From the NCBI GenBank assembly GCA_033765145.1, contig JANRIH010000044.1, positions 159,181 to 223,180 of the forward strand: a DNA stretch of 64,000 nucleotides. The letters run 5' to 3'. Source of the DNA: JAGVSR01 sp033765145 (GTDB lineage: Bacteria > Pseudomonadota > Alphaproteobacteria > Rhizobiales > Hyphomicrobiaceae). The translations under genes and the position numbers were made by a program. The notes below the pieces were generated by a model. That model made no database searches and was not told the origin of the DNA. It worked only from the letters and a program-made list of their open reading frames with translations. Shown here one piece after another: positions 42,329 to 50,670 of the stretch; the stretch's first letter is position 1; every line of letters begins with the position of its first letter.

Positions 42329-42574
42329 TCAATCAACGGCGCCGGCATTCACGGGCGTTAGAATGCCGGCTTTCATTGACGCTGGCGTGATGGGCCTCGG
42401 ACGTCCTTCGTAGTTTCCGCTCGGCTTCTGCCGCGGGCGTCCGACATGCGGCTTGCGGCGTTCGAGGTCGAGCCCTTCTGCCGGTTGACGCCCGTTGCAT
42501 TCACGACACGAGCATTTGATCTTGGCAATCCGACCGTTCTGGCCCCCTTGAAATATCGGATAATATCCGCTCAT
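42329..42574 (-). CDS. Possible small Cys-containing protein, divergent to the TonB receptor
   Basis: An 81-residue frame starting MSGYYPIFQGGQNGRIAKI, with KCSCREC giving three closely spaced cysteines and a basic, Pro-rich remainder. The start lies beside the AT-rich Zur-box-like site, so it might be co-regulated with the receptor. The hairpin 42341-42370 lies inside its 3' end. No family recognised; it may be chance. Confidence 0.3.
   Translation of the reverse strand: MSGYYPIFQGGQNGRIAKIKCSCRECNGRQPAEGLDLERRKPHVGRPRQKPSGNYEGRPRPITPASMKAGILTPVNAGAVD
42341..42373 (+). terminator. Perfect 10-bp hairpin with T run
   Basis: GCCGGCATTC, ten-base loop, GAATGCCGGC, then TTTCATT. It lies 170 bases after the HdeA-like gene and may end its transcript. 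Moderate confidence, as the loop is large. Confidence 0.5.
42557..42569. promoter_or_regulatory. 13-bp palindrome upstream of the TonB receptor
   Basis: CGGATAATATCCG is a perfect dyad about an A. It lies 48 bases before the TonB receptor start and 11 bases from the Zur-box-like site. It may be a second operator or part of the promoter. Confidence 0.35.
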
Positions 42575-42580
42575 GGTTCC

Positions 42581-42601
42581 GGATAGTATTATATAACATC
42601 C
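42581..42601. promoter_or_regulatory. Candidate Zur box before the TonB-dependent receptor
   Basis: Read on the reverse strand the site is GGATGTTATATAATACTATC plus C. By eye it shares about 13 of 16 core positions with the Zur consensus ATGTTATA-N-TATAACAT. It overlaps the likely -10 region of the receptor gene. A Zur-like regulator gene lies at 40920-41327. I could not compute a score. Confidence 0.45.
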
Positions 42602-42616
42602 AAACGGGGCGCAGGT

Positions 42617-45136
42617 ATGTTCAGTTGTTGGTGGCTTGATGCGCTCGACTTCGGGGCGCTGCGATCGGCGCGGAACTGCTCGGGTCTCGGCTGGGGATCA
42701 AGGCGAGGTCTGGCCTTGGGTCTGGCCTGGGGGCTGGGCTCGGGTCTGTGCTCAGGTCTGGGATGGGGTCCTCATAGGGCGGCGGGCCAGCGATCCGGCC
42801 AGAAATCCAGCCAGAGATCCCGCGAGGGTTCAGGCCAGCCGTCATGGCGTGGCCCCCGCGTTAATGGGATCGGGAGAGCGTCGGCGTTCCGGGCCGCTGC
42901 GCTCTCGATGCCGCTGCTGGCCGTGCCGCCGGCCGTCGCTCAGACGGCGGATGCGGTCGAGTTGCCAGAAGTCGTGGTCACGTCGCCGACGCCGGTCAAA
43001 AAGTCGAAGCCCAAACCGGTGCCATCGGGCGGTGGCTTGCCGCAGGTTGGACAGTCCGCTTCGGCTTCGACGACCGCTGAGGCTTCGGAACCATCGAGCC
43101 TTCCGGCCGTCGTCGCACCCGGAACGGGCGATACCGCAACCGCAACTCCGGCAGAACTCACCGCGCCTCTCGCCGGAACGCTGATCGTCGTCGACGACGC
43201 GTTCGTGCCTGTGACGATCGTGACCGAACGTGAAATTGCGGCCACACACGGGGCGACCATCGCTGACGTTCTCGAGACGAAGCCCGGTATCACCGGCTCG
43301 ACGTTCTCGTCTGGCTCCAACCGTCCCATCATCCGCGGCCTCGATACGTATCGCGTGCGCGTACAGGAGAACGGCATCGGGAGTGGCGACGTCTCGTCCT
43401 TGTCGGAGGACCACGCGGTTCCGATCGACCCGTTTGCAGCGGACCAAGTCGAGGTCGTGCGCGGCCCGGCCACGTTGCGTTATGGCAGCCAGGCGATCGG
43501 CGGTGTCGTGGCGATCGAAAACCAGCGTGTCCCGACGGCTCTCCCTAAGGGCGGGGTCTCGGGCGAGATCAAGGGCGGATACTCATCGGTCGACAAAGGC
43601 ACGGACGGAGCTTTCCAGGCCACAGCCGGTGCTGGTGGCGTCGTCGTTCATGCCGACGCGTTCCGCCGCGAAAGCGAGGACTACGACACGCCACGCGGAC
43701 GCCAGTTCAACACGTTCGTCGATAGCGAAGGGTTCGCCGTCGGCGCGTCGTTGGTCGGGCTGTCGGGCTTTGTCGGTGTGGCTTACACGCGTGTGGACAG
43801 TCTCTACGGCATCCCTGGTGAGGAGGCTCTCGAACTCCGGCCGCGCATCGATCTCGAACAAGAGAAAGTGCTCGTCAAAGGCGAATGGCGCGGCGGTTCG
43901 AACACCATAGATGCTGTGCGCCTTTGGTTTGGCGGATCGGACTATGCGCACGACGAAGTCGTGGATGAGGGTGATGGCGACGAAGTCGGCTCGCGGTTCA
44001 CGAACGAAGAGTTCGAGGGCCGCATCGAGGTTCAGCACGCGAAAATCGTGACGACGCTCGGGGCACTCCGCGGTGCGATCGGCGTGCAGGGGACGCGACG
44101 GGACACCCAAGGCCAGAGCTTCGAAGGAGATTCGCTTCTGCTGCCGGCTGAAACCGGAAGCATCGCGGCGTTCTGGTTCGAGGAGTTGGCCCTGTCGCGG
44201 CAGCTGACCGTTCAGGCGGCGCTGCGCGTTGAACACACCGACGTCGCAGGCTCCGGGCGTCTCGACCCTCTGGACCCCGCAGACACAGTTGTCGGCATCT
44301 CGCGCGATTTCACTCCGATTAGCGGGTCGCTTGGAGCCATCGTGAAGTTGCCAGCCGGTACAGCCTTGTCGGTCAACGGCCAATTTGTCGAGCGCGCGCC
44401 CGACGCGGCCGAATTGTTCTCGGGCGGCATCCACGAAGCAACCGGCACCTTTGAAATCGGCAATGCCGATCTCGACATTGAAAAAGCGGCGACGATCGAG
44501 ATCGGTCTCCGGAGGGCGGAGGGGCCGTTCCGGTTTGACACCACGGCGTTTTTCACGAAGTACGATGGGTTCATCTTCAAAGGGCTGACCGGGCTCGTAT
44601 GCGAGGCGACGATCGGCTCCTGTGGCAACGTCGCTCCGGATGCCGATGAGACGCTCGACCAGGTTCTGTTCGAGCAGCGCGATGCTCACTTCTATGGCGT
44701 CGAGGTCGGCGCGCAATTCGACGTGGCCCCGATCTGGAGCGGGGTTTGGGGTGTCGAAGGACAGTATGATTTTGTGATTGCCGAATTCGAGAATGGCGAC
44801 AATGTTCCGCGCATCCCGCCACATCGGCTCGGCGGCGGCCTTTTCTATCGCGACGCCCATTGGCTTGCGCGCACGGGCGTTCTGCACGCATTCGACCAGA
44901 ACGAGATCGGCGAGAACGAGATTGCAACGCCTGGCTACACGCTGGTTTCGGCGGAACTGTCCTACACGTCCAAGCTCGAAGGGGTTGGCATCGATGGCCC
45001 GACTTTTACCATCGGCCTCAAAGGCGAAAATCTTGCCGACGACGAGGTCCTCAATCATGCCTCGTTCAAACGACGCGAGGACGTTCTGCTTCCCGGTGCC
45101 AGTGTGCGCGTGTTCGGGTCTGTCAAGCTCAACTGA
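42617..45136 (+). CDS. TonB-dependent outer-membrane receptor, ZnuD-like
   Basis: An 839-residue receptor. Residues 1-90 are unusual (Gly/Leu/Trp/Ser-rich repeats); the signal peptide core is MPLLAVPPAVAQT (from residue 98). A Pro-rich spacer follows, then the plug (VTIVTEREIAATHGATIADV, RPIIRGLDTYRVRV, SLSEDHAVPIDPFAADQVEV, VRGPATLRYGSQAIGGVV) and the beta-barrel ending in aromatic-poor VRVFGSVKLN. The plug resembles ZnuD-type zinc or haem receptors. Uptake would need TonB-ExbBD, not encoded here. The true start could lie closer to residue 85. Confidence 0.82.
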   Translation: MFSCWWLDALDFGALRSARNCSGLGWGSRRGLALGLAWGLGSGLCSGLGWGPHRAAGQRSGQKSSQRSREGSGQPSWRGPRVNGIGRASAFRAAALSMPLLAVPPAVAQTADAVELPEVVVTSPTPVKKSKPKPVPSGGGLPQVGQSASASTTAEASEPSSLPAVVAPGTGDTATATPAELTAPLAGTLIVVDDAFVPVTIVTEREIAATHGATIADVLETKPGITGSTFSSGSNRPIIRGLDTYRVRVQENGIGSGDVSSLSEDHAVPIDPFAADQVEVVRGPATLRYGSQAIGGVVAIENQRVPTALPKGGVSGEIKGGYSSVDKGTDGAFQATAGAGGVVVHADAFRRESEDYDTPRGRQFNTFVDSEGFAVGASLVGLSGFVGVAYTRVDSLYGIPGEEALELRPRIDLEQEKVLVKGEWRGGSNTIDAVRLWFGGSDYAHDEVVDEGDGDEVGSRFTNEEFEGRIEVQHAKIVTTLGALRGAIGVQGTRRDTQGQSFEGDSLLLPAETGSIAAFWFEELALSRQLTVQAALRVEHTDVAGSGRLDPLDPADTVVGISRDFTPISGSLGAIVKLPAGTALSVNGQFVERAPDAAELFSGGIHEATGTFEIGNADLDIEKAATIEIGLRRAEGPFRFDTTAFFTKYDGFIFKGLTGLVCEATIGSCGNVAPDADETLDQVLFEQRDAHFYGVEVGAQFDVAPIWSGVWGVEGQYDFVIAEFENGDNVPRIPPHRLGGGLFYRDAHWLARTGVLHAFDQNEIGENEIATPGYTLVSAELSYTSKLEGVGIDGPTFTIGLKGENLADDEVLNHASFKRREDVLLPGASVRVFGSVKLN
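42680..42775 (+). repeat. Imperfect short repeats in the N-terminal part of the TonB receptor gene
   Basis: GGTCTGGCCTGGG, GGGCTCGGGTCTG and GGTCTGGGATGGGG-type units recur and encode Gly/Leu/Trp-rich sequence before the signal peptide. A second set, with GATCCGGCCAG / GATCCCGCGAG, follows at 42790-42840. They look like slippage-prone DNA. Confidence 0.5.
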
Positions 45137-45243
45137 CGCCCCGGGACTCTGCATGGCAACAGTGTCGTTACAAACTTGTCATGCGGCCCTGATCCGGGGG
45201 AGCCTTCCCGCCGTTGTCTTCAAAGGTAGATCCGGAGGGCGGC

Positions 45244-46110
45244 ATGACAGGCTGGCGCGGCGGGGTGCAGAGCTGGATCACAGCGATCTTTGGACTGTCC
45301 GCGCTCATCGGGCCGGCTTCGGCGTTCGATCCGGCCATCGATGACCCGACGACGCGGGAAATCCGCGCCGCGGAGGGACTGGCCAACCAGACGACGGCCG
45401 GTGAAGTTACCGCCGCGCTTTTCGGCGCCGATCACGGGCAGCCGGTGGATCTTTCCGGGCGGGGGCTCAAATCGCTCGACCTGTCAGAATTGGACTTCAA
45501 GGGTGCGAGGCTGGCGCGTTCGGACGTTTTCGGGACCAATCTCGCGCGTTCGAACCTGGAAAAGACGGACCTTGCGGGCGCCCGGCTCGACCGTACTGTG
45601 CTCACGTTCACGCGTTTTGCTGGCGCCAATCTCGAAGGCGCGACGTTGATGCGACCGACGATCTATTCGGATCTCAGGGTCGATTGGCGTGAAGCTCCCG
45701 TCTTCGACAGTGCCAATCTTCGGGGGACGCGACTGACAGGGCGTTTCGACGGCTCCTCTTTCATGGGAGCTGATCTTTCGGGCTTCAATTTCTCGCCGCA
45801 CGAGCCGCGCGCCGATATCTCGTTCCTGCCGCGCAACTTCTGCCAGGGCTGCAAATTCGACCGGGCGCGCCTCAGAGGGGCCGATCTCGACGACGCGGGC
45901 CTCAGCATGTCGTCGTTCCAGGGCGCCGATCTCGCGGGCGCGCGTTTGACGCGAACCGATCTATCACGCGCGGATCTCAGGGGTGCCGATCTGACCGGTG
46001 CGGATCTCTCCCGCGCCGATCTTGCGGATGCCGACTTGAGAGGCGTCGTGGGTCTTGAAACCGTCAAGGGTTTAGGCCTAGCTCTCAACCTGGAACGGGC
46101 GATCCGCTGA
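45244..46110 (+). CDS. Exported pentapeptide-repeat protein
   Basis: A 288-residue protein. A signal peptide (ITAIFGLSALIGPASAFD) precedes about 30 pentapeptide A(D/N)LxX-type repeats from residue 80 to 275, e.g. LRGADLTGADLSRADLADAD, folding as a right-handed quadrilateral beta-helix. There is a break at about residues 175-200 with a Pro/Cys insertion (NFCQGCKF). Export is unusual, as most known members are cytoplasmic. GGAGGG lies before the ATG at 45244. Function unknown. Confidence 0.85.
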   Translation: MTGWRGGVQSWITAIFGLSALIGPASAFDPAIDDPTTREIRAAEGLANQTTAGEVTAALFGADHGQPVDLSGRGLKSLDLSELDFKGARLARSDVFGTNLARSNLEKTDLAGARLDRTVLTFTRFAGANLEGATLMRPTIYSDLRVDWREAPVFDSANLRGTRLTGRFDGSSFMGADLSGFNFSPHEPRADISFLPRNFCQGCKFDRARLRGADLDDAGLSMSSFQGADLAGARLTRTDLSRADLRGADLTGADLSRADLADADLRGVVGLETVKGLGLALNLERAIR

Positions 46111-46167
46111 CGGCCTACGGTCGCATACGGTGGTCGAAGAAGCCCGAACATTTTGCGGGTAGGCCCG

Positions 46168-46914
46168 ATGCGCATATCGACTGTCGTTTTTCACAGCGTC
46201 GCGGTGATCGCGGCGTTCTTGCTTTCTACGGGCATTCTTCAGAAAACCCGCGCCGTCGATTTCGAGCCGGTCGATACCGCGCTCGTCGTCTCCGTCGATG
46301 TTTCGAACTCGGTCGATGCGGAGCGCTACAAGCTTCAGATGGAAGGCATCGCAGCGGCGCTGGAAGATGAAAGCGTGATCGACGCGATCCTGACCGGGCC
46401 GAACGGACGCATCGTTCTTTCCATGGTGACGTGGGCCGACAAGCCGAAAATCGCAATACCGTGGACGATGATCGCATCCAAGGACGACGCGCTGGCATTC
46501 GCCGCGCGGGTGAGAAAGCAGCCGCGGGAGGGAGGGGAGTTCACGTGTCTCGCCGGCATGTTGCGGACCGTGTCGGACAAGGTCGTCACGCAAATTCCCG
46601 CCAAGCCGCTGCGGATCGTCGTCGATGTGTCGGGCGACGGCAAAGACAACTGCAATGCTGAGGAGCCAACTGAAGTTGTGCGTGACGAACTGGTCGGCGC
46701 GGGCGTCATCATCAATGGACTGCCCATTCTCGAAGGCGGAGACGCAGACCAACTCGAGGGCTGGTATCGCGATCACGTCGTCGGCGGCACGGGCGCGTTC
46801 GTTTTACCGGCCGACGGCTTCGGCGATTTCGGACGGGCGATCCGGCAGAAGTTCGTGGTCGAGATCAGCGGGCTCGATCCTGGCGCGCGCTACGCGGGCA
46901 CGCCGACGCGATAA
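46168..46914 (+). CDS. DUF1194 domain protein (von Willebrand A-like), exported
   Basis: A 248-residue protein. A signal peptide or anchor (VFHSVAVIAAFLLSTGIL) is followed by the DUF1194/VWA-like fold with a metal-binding DxSxS motif in VVSVDVSNSVDAERY. Other family landmarks are LSMVTWADKP and VDVSGDGKDNC. It may bind divalent metal and a partner in the periplasm. It lies 57 bases after the pentapeptide gene and probably shares its transcript. Start ATG at 46168. Confidence 0.8.
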   Translation: MRISTVVFHSVAVIAAFLLSTGILQKTRAVDFEPVDTALVVSVDVSNSVDAERYKLQMEGIAAALEDESVIDAILTGPNGRIVLSMVTWADKPKIAIPWTMIASKDDALAFAARVRKQPREGGEFTCLAGMLRTVSDKVVTQIPAKPLRIVVDVSGDGKDNCNAEEPTEVVRDELVGAGVIINGLPILEGGDADQLEGWYRDHVVGGTGAFVLPADGFGDFGRAIRQKFVVEISGLDPGARYAGTPTR

Positions 46915-46941
46915 GCTGGCGGCCTGCCGCTCCTCACAGCA

Positions 46942-47142
46942 TCAGGTATCGTTGATCGACGCCGGGACACACTTCCAGCGCTTCACGGTCCACTCGGGGT
47001 GGCTCTCCTGCCAATTGGCGAGGAACGGGGGGGCGAGAAGCGAGCACTGGACAGTGTCCATGTCGCCGTCGACCGGCAACTTGTAGTCCTTGCAACTCGC
47101 GGGATCGGAGATCAGGCAGGCCGAAATCACGATCGTCAGCAT
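46942..47142 (-). CDS. Small conserved-looking protein with three cysteines
   Basis: A 66-residue protein: MLTIVISACLISDPASCKDY, then DTVQCSLLAPPFLANWQ and RWKCVPASI. The four cysteines and the short hydrophobic start suggest a small disulfide-bonded or exported protein, though the start is not a full signal peptide. GGAGGAC seven to nine bases upstream of the ATG at 47142 supports the start; an ATG at 47181 would add 13 residues. It is convergent with the DUF1194 gene. No family name can be given. Confidence 0.55.
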   Translation of the reverse strand: MLTIVISACLISDPASCKDYKLPVDGDMDTVQCSLLAPPFLANWQESHPEWTVKRWKCVPASINDT

Positions 47143-47254
47143 CGGGGTGTCCTCCGGGAGCGGGCCGGTTATCCAAGCCACAGTTCATTCGATGCAGCTA
47201 CGCCCGTGACCGCCTGACGGTTCTGTCCTTACGCTAATGTAATGCAGGCAACGC

Positions 47255-48055
47255 TCAGGCTGTGAGCAGCAGCTCGCCCTTGCCGATCGTCGCGAGATCG
47301 CCGGCAAACCGTCGGACTTTGGGGGGCAATGGCTTCGGCGCCAGCGGCCCCAGGATCTCAGCGATATGGCGGGAGATGAGGCGCAAGAACACCATATCGT
47401 GGAGACCGCAGTCCGAGAATGTCGGGAGCATCCGTTCGACCGCGGGGCCGATGAGTGTGCCACGGCGCAGAAGCGTGCCGGGGTCCGTGCCGAAGCCCGT
47501 TTCCGTCCAGATCGTGCCGCCGACCATTCGCGATCCCGCGACCGCACCGGTCTTGCCTTTGACGATGATGGTGCCGCGCCGCATGCGGTCGCCGATGCGG
47601 TCACCGGCTGCGCCCGCGATATGGACCGTTCCGCCGGTCATGCCGAACTTCTCGCCGGGCAGAAGCGCGCCGACGAAATCGCCTGCCGAACCTGTGAGCG
47701 TTACGATTCCGCCCTTCATACCGGCGGCGAGAAAGCCGCCGGCGTTGCCGCGGATGTCGAGGCGTCCGCTTTTCATGAAGCGCGCCGCGTAGGCGCCAAC
47801 GTGTCCCTCGACGACGATCGTCCCGCTCCGAAGTCCCGAACCGATGCCATCGCAGAGGCTCGTCGTGCCTTCGAAGATGAGGGTTTCGGCCGGCTCGCCC
47901 GACACGTCGAAATGATCGCCGACGGTTGATTGCGCGCTCACCGGGATCGTGTTGATCTCGTAGTGCGAGCGACCGGCCAGCGTCGCTGGCGTCAGATCGG
48001 ACAAGTCGATCGGGGCTGATCCGCCGGACTTGAAGCGAAGGCGAAGGGCGCTCAT
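47255..48055 (-). CDS. fhcC: Formylmethanofuran dehydrogenase subunit C homologue (formyltransferase/hydrolase complex)
   Basis: A 266-residue protein. It has repeats of the GltB/FwdC beta-helix type (GxxGxxxGxxM), such as IRGNAGGFLAAGMKGGIVTL, TGSAGDFVGALLPG and IAGAAGDRIGDRMRRGTII. It is a subunit of the Fhc complex that turns formyl-tetrahydromethanopterin into formate. It overlaps fhcD by four bases and is the last gene of leftward fhcBADC. Start ATG at 48055. Confidence 0.93.
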   Translation of the reverse strand: MSALRLRFKSGGSAPIDLSDLTPATLAGRSHYEINTIPVSAQSTVGDHFDVSGEPAETLIFEGTTSLCDGIGSGLRSGTIVVEGHVGAYAARFMKSGRLDIRGNAGGFLAAGMKGGIVTLTGSAGDFVGALLPGEKFGMTGGTVHIAGAAGDRIGDRMRRGTIIVKGKTGAVAGSRMVGGTIWTETGFGTDPGTLLRRGTLIGPAVERMLPTFSDCGLHDMVFLRLISRHIAEILGPLAPKPLPPKVRRFAGDLATIGKGELLLTA

Positions 48056-48969
48056 GCGAGGTAGTCCTTCAAGTGGTAATGGTGCGGACCGAGCTTGCCG
48101 CCGTAGTTGCCGGCCGAGATGCGCGCGAGACCGCGCGAGGCGCCGGCCTCGAGGGCAGCCTTGAGGCCCGCGCGCATGGCGTTGGCGACGGCTTCGGACG
48201 TCAGCCCGTCGATGACGATCTCGAGCACGGCGATGATGTCGGGGCCAAGCTCGCTTTTGACGGCGCCGCGCAGCGTCGGGCAGAATGCGTCGTTCGTCGA
48301 TGCGATAGCGCCTTTGTACTTCGAGCCGACCTTGGAGCCCGAGCGCACAATGCCGCCTGGGAACGGCGTGATGACGTCGGGGACCTTCGCGATCGCCTCG
48401 ACGGCGGCTTCCGTCGTCTCGAGCAAGCCCGCGCGGTCGCGACCGAGCAGCAGGAAGTTGCCGCCGCCGACCGCGTTCGTGGTCATGCCGCACTTGTCCT
48501 CGATCGTGAACTCGCCGTCCATGACGGGTATGCGCCAATAGCGGCGCGATCCGAGCTTCTTCGAAAGCTGCCAGCCATCGCCGAAGAAGCGCGGACCGGC
48601 GGACAGGGCGAATTTTTCCGAGCTTTCGAGCCCGTTGTAACAGGCCGAGCCGGGGCTCGTCAGAACGCACTGGCCGACGCGGTTCTTCAATTGCGGAAGC
48701 AGTGCGTCGGGCGAGAAGCCGAACAGGAGCACGCGAACGCCGGGGCGTCCATCGGGCGTTTCGGACGGGTCCATCAAGCGATCGATGCCGCATTCGGCGC
48801 CGCAGCCGATGACCGACGTTCCGAACCCGGTCATCGTCGTTGCCGAAATCATCGCCCATTTCGGCGTGTCGGCGGTGATGACAAGCGCGGTGCCGGTCAT
48901 GCCGAAGGCTTCGGCGAAGGTATCGTCGACGACGATGCCGTTCACGGTTTTTGCGACAGGCGTGCTCAT
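48052..48969 (-). CDS. fhcD: Formylmethanofuran-tetrahydromethanopterin formyltransferase (FhcD)
   Basis: A 305-residue protein of the Ftr family. It has VVDDTFAEAFGMTGTALVIT at the start, TMTGFGTSVIGCGAECGID, SPGSACYNGLES and the late NYGGKLGPHHYHL. It transfers the formyl group between H4MPT and a methanofuran analogue, inside the Fhc complex in the cytoplasm. Its start overlaps the fhcA stop by four bases and its stop overlaps fhcC by four, so the operon is tightly coupled. Confidence 0.95.
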   Translation of the reverse strand: MSTPVAKTVNGIVVDDTFAEAFGMTGTALVITADTPKWAMISATTMTGFGTSVIGCGAECGIDRLMDPSETPDGRPGVRVLLFGFSPDALLPQLKNRVGQCVLTSPGSACYNGLESSEKFALSAGPRFFGDGWQLSKKLGSRRYWRIPVMDGEFTIEDKCGMTTNAVGGGNFLLLGRDRAGLLETTEAAVEAIAKVPDVITPFPGGIVRSGSKVGSKYKGAIASTNDAFCPTLRGAVKSELGPDIIAVLEIVIDGLTSEAVANAMRAGLKAALEAGASRGLARISAGNYGGKLGPHHYHLKDYLA

Positions 48970-50651
48970 CGGCGCGCTCCCGTCGGATGGATAACGAGGC
49001 ATCCGCACGTGCCCGGCGCGTGGCCGCAGCCGGCGTTGAAGATCTCGTCGTCGGAGAGGCGGAAGTTCTCCATCTGCACCGTGTGATATGTATCGAAGTA
49101 GTTCTTCAGCGGCTTCTCGATGCGCTTTCTGTCGTAGGACGGCCTCACGACGTGGGTCGCGCCGTTGACGACCTTCACGATCTTGCCGTTTCGGACGATG
49201 AGGTCGCCGTTCTTGAAGACGAAAAGCGGCGTCGTGAACATGCGCTCGCGGTCGGGTTCGTCCTCGTAGACGACGATGTCCGCCACAGCGCCCGGACCCA
49301 GGTGGCCGCGGTCGGAGAGGCCCAAGGATTTGGCCGGCCCGGCTCGGGTCAGAATTGCGATCTCGTAGAGGCTGTATTCGCGCTCGATGGTCGCGAGCGT
49401 CGTCGCTTTCTGAGCGCCCGCGTGGATCGTCCTCAGCATTTCGTTGCGGAACGTCTTGTCCATCAGAAGGCGGATCAGGTGCGGGTAGGTGGTGAACGGC
49501 GCGCCGTTCGGATGATCGGTCGTCAGGAACATCCGCCATGGGTCCTCGACCAGGAGAAACATCTCGAGGCCGATCGCCCACTGGAGCGCGTTGACGAAGC
49601 TCTTGTCGCGGTACTTCATCGGCACGACGCCGCAGCCGGCATCGCATTCGATATCCATCACGACCCATTTTTTCGGGTGCGCGCTCTTCGTGTTGCCGTA
49701 CTGGCGCATGCTGTCGCCGGATGCGGTGCAGGTCTGCCCGAACAGCACCTGGCCGACGTCGACCGAAACATTCTTGTTCCGATTGACGAGTTCCGCGATT
49801 TCGGCCGCGCCGGACGAGAACTTCATGTCGCCTTCCGTTCCATAGGAATGGAACTGGATGTGCGTCAGGTGGATGGGTACGCCTTCCGCGGCCTTGATGG
49901 TCGCGACCGTCGTCTCCTTGTTGCCGGGGACGCCGAGATTGCAGCCGTGGATGTGCAGAGGATGGGGGACGCCGAGTTCCTGCAGGCATGTCGCGAGTGT
50001 CAGCAGAATTTCGCGCGGCGTCGTTCCGTAGTGCGCGTGCTTCTCGTCGAGATCGAGTTTTCTCTGGTTGAACTTGAACGCGCTGATGCCGCCGGGATTG
50101 ACGATCTTGACGGCAAGAGCCTGCGCGGCGTGCATCGTCCAGGCGATGTAATCTTTGATCTCCTCGCGGTGCGCGCCCGTCGCGAGCTGGCGCAGGAAAT
50201 AATCGTCCGACCCCAGCATCACAAACGCGCCCTTGTCGATCATGGGCGTGTCGGCCATCTCCATGTGGGCTTGGCGAGCGTTCGCGGGCAGCATCGCGGG
50301 CTCGAATGCGGCGGTGTAGCCCATCTCGGCGTAGCGATAACCCGCCGTCAGCGTCGACGGCGTGGCATGGCCGCAGCCCGCGCGAGTGAGGTCCCCGCGC
50401 GCGACTTCGTGGCCCTTGTGATCCTCCGGCAGCATCATGCGGGCGATCGTGACCTTGCCGCCGCCGATGTGCGAATGGGGATCGATGGCGCCGGCCATGA
50501 CGACGCGGCCGGCGAGATTGTATTCCTGCCCGACTTTGTCGCCTGGTGCGGGTGTCACGATCTTGCCGTCGCGCACATAGATGTCGCGCACGACGCCGTC
50601 GACGCCGTGCATCGGGTCGTAGACTTTGCCGCCTGTGAACTTGATCAGCAT
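48966..50651 (-). CDS. fhcA: Formylmethanofuran dehydrogenase subunit A homologue (FhcA)
   Basis: A 561-residue amidohydrolase-family protein: VYDPMHGVDGVVRDIYV, AGAIDPHSHIGGGKV (HxH metal motif), HIHGCNLGVPGN, IHLTHIQFHSYG and TTDHPNGAPF. It is the hydrolytic subunit that releases formate from formyl-methanofuran. In the window it follows fhcB by 19 bases and overlaps fhcD. The start ATG at 50651 (MLIKFTGGKV) is chosen over an open frame to 50759. Length matches the family. Confidence 0.95.
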   Translation of the reverse strand: MLIKFTGGKVYDPMHGVDGVVRDIYVRDGKIVTPAPGDKVGQEYNLAGRVVMAGAIDPHSHIGGGKVTIARMMLPEDHKGHEVARGDLTRAGCGHATPSTLTAGYRYAEMGYTAAFEPAMLPANARQAHMEMADTPMIDKGAFVMLGSDDYFLRQLATGAHREEIKDYIAWTMHAAQALAVKIVNPGGISAFKFNQRKLDLDEKHAHYGTTPREILLTLATCLQELGVPHPLHIHGCNLGVPGNKETTVATIKAAEGVPIHLTHIQFHSYGTEGDMKFSSGAAEIAELVNRNKNVSVDVGQVLFGQTCTASGDSMRQYGNTKSAHPKKWVVMDIECDAGCGVVPMKYRDKSFVNALQWAIGLEMFLLVEDPWRMFLTTDHPNGAPFTTYPHLIRLLMDKTFRNEMLRTIHAGAQKATTLATIEREYSLYEIAILTRAGPAKSLGLSDRGHLGPGAVADIVVYEDEPDRERMFTTPLFVFKNGDLIVRNGKIVKVVNGATHVVRPSYDRKRIEKPLKNYFDTYHTVQMENFRLSDDEIFNAGCGHAPGTCGCLVIHPTGARR

Positions 50652-50670
50652 GGGAACGGGGTCTCGCGGC

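Larger units (their letters stand above)
42169..42616. other. Regulatory-looking intergenic region before the TonB receptor
   Basis: About 450 bases. It holds a perfect 10-bp hairpin (42341-42370), a 13-bp palindrome (42557-42569), an AT-rich Zur-box-like site (42581-42601) and a possible small leftward gene (42329-42574). The rest is GC-rich without recognisable features. Confidence 0.5.

Noticed and set aside
42617..45136. TonB receptor as a lanthanide (LutH-type) receptor
   Set aside because: Tempting because of xoxF, but the plug resembles ZnuD-type receptors and the promoter has a Zur-like site; no lut or lanmodulin genes are adjacent.
48859..49989. Long upstream extensions of fhcC and fhcD
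   Set aside because: The sequence before MSALRLRF and MSTPVAKT is Arg-rich shadow of the neighbouring Fhc genes; normal family starts and four-base overlaps decide the shorter forms.
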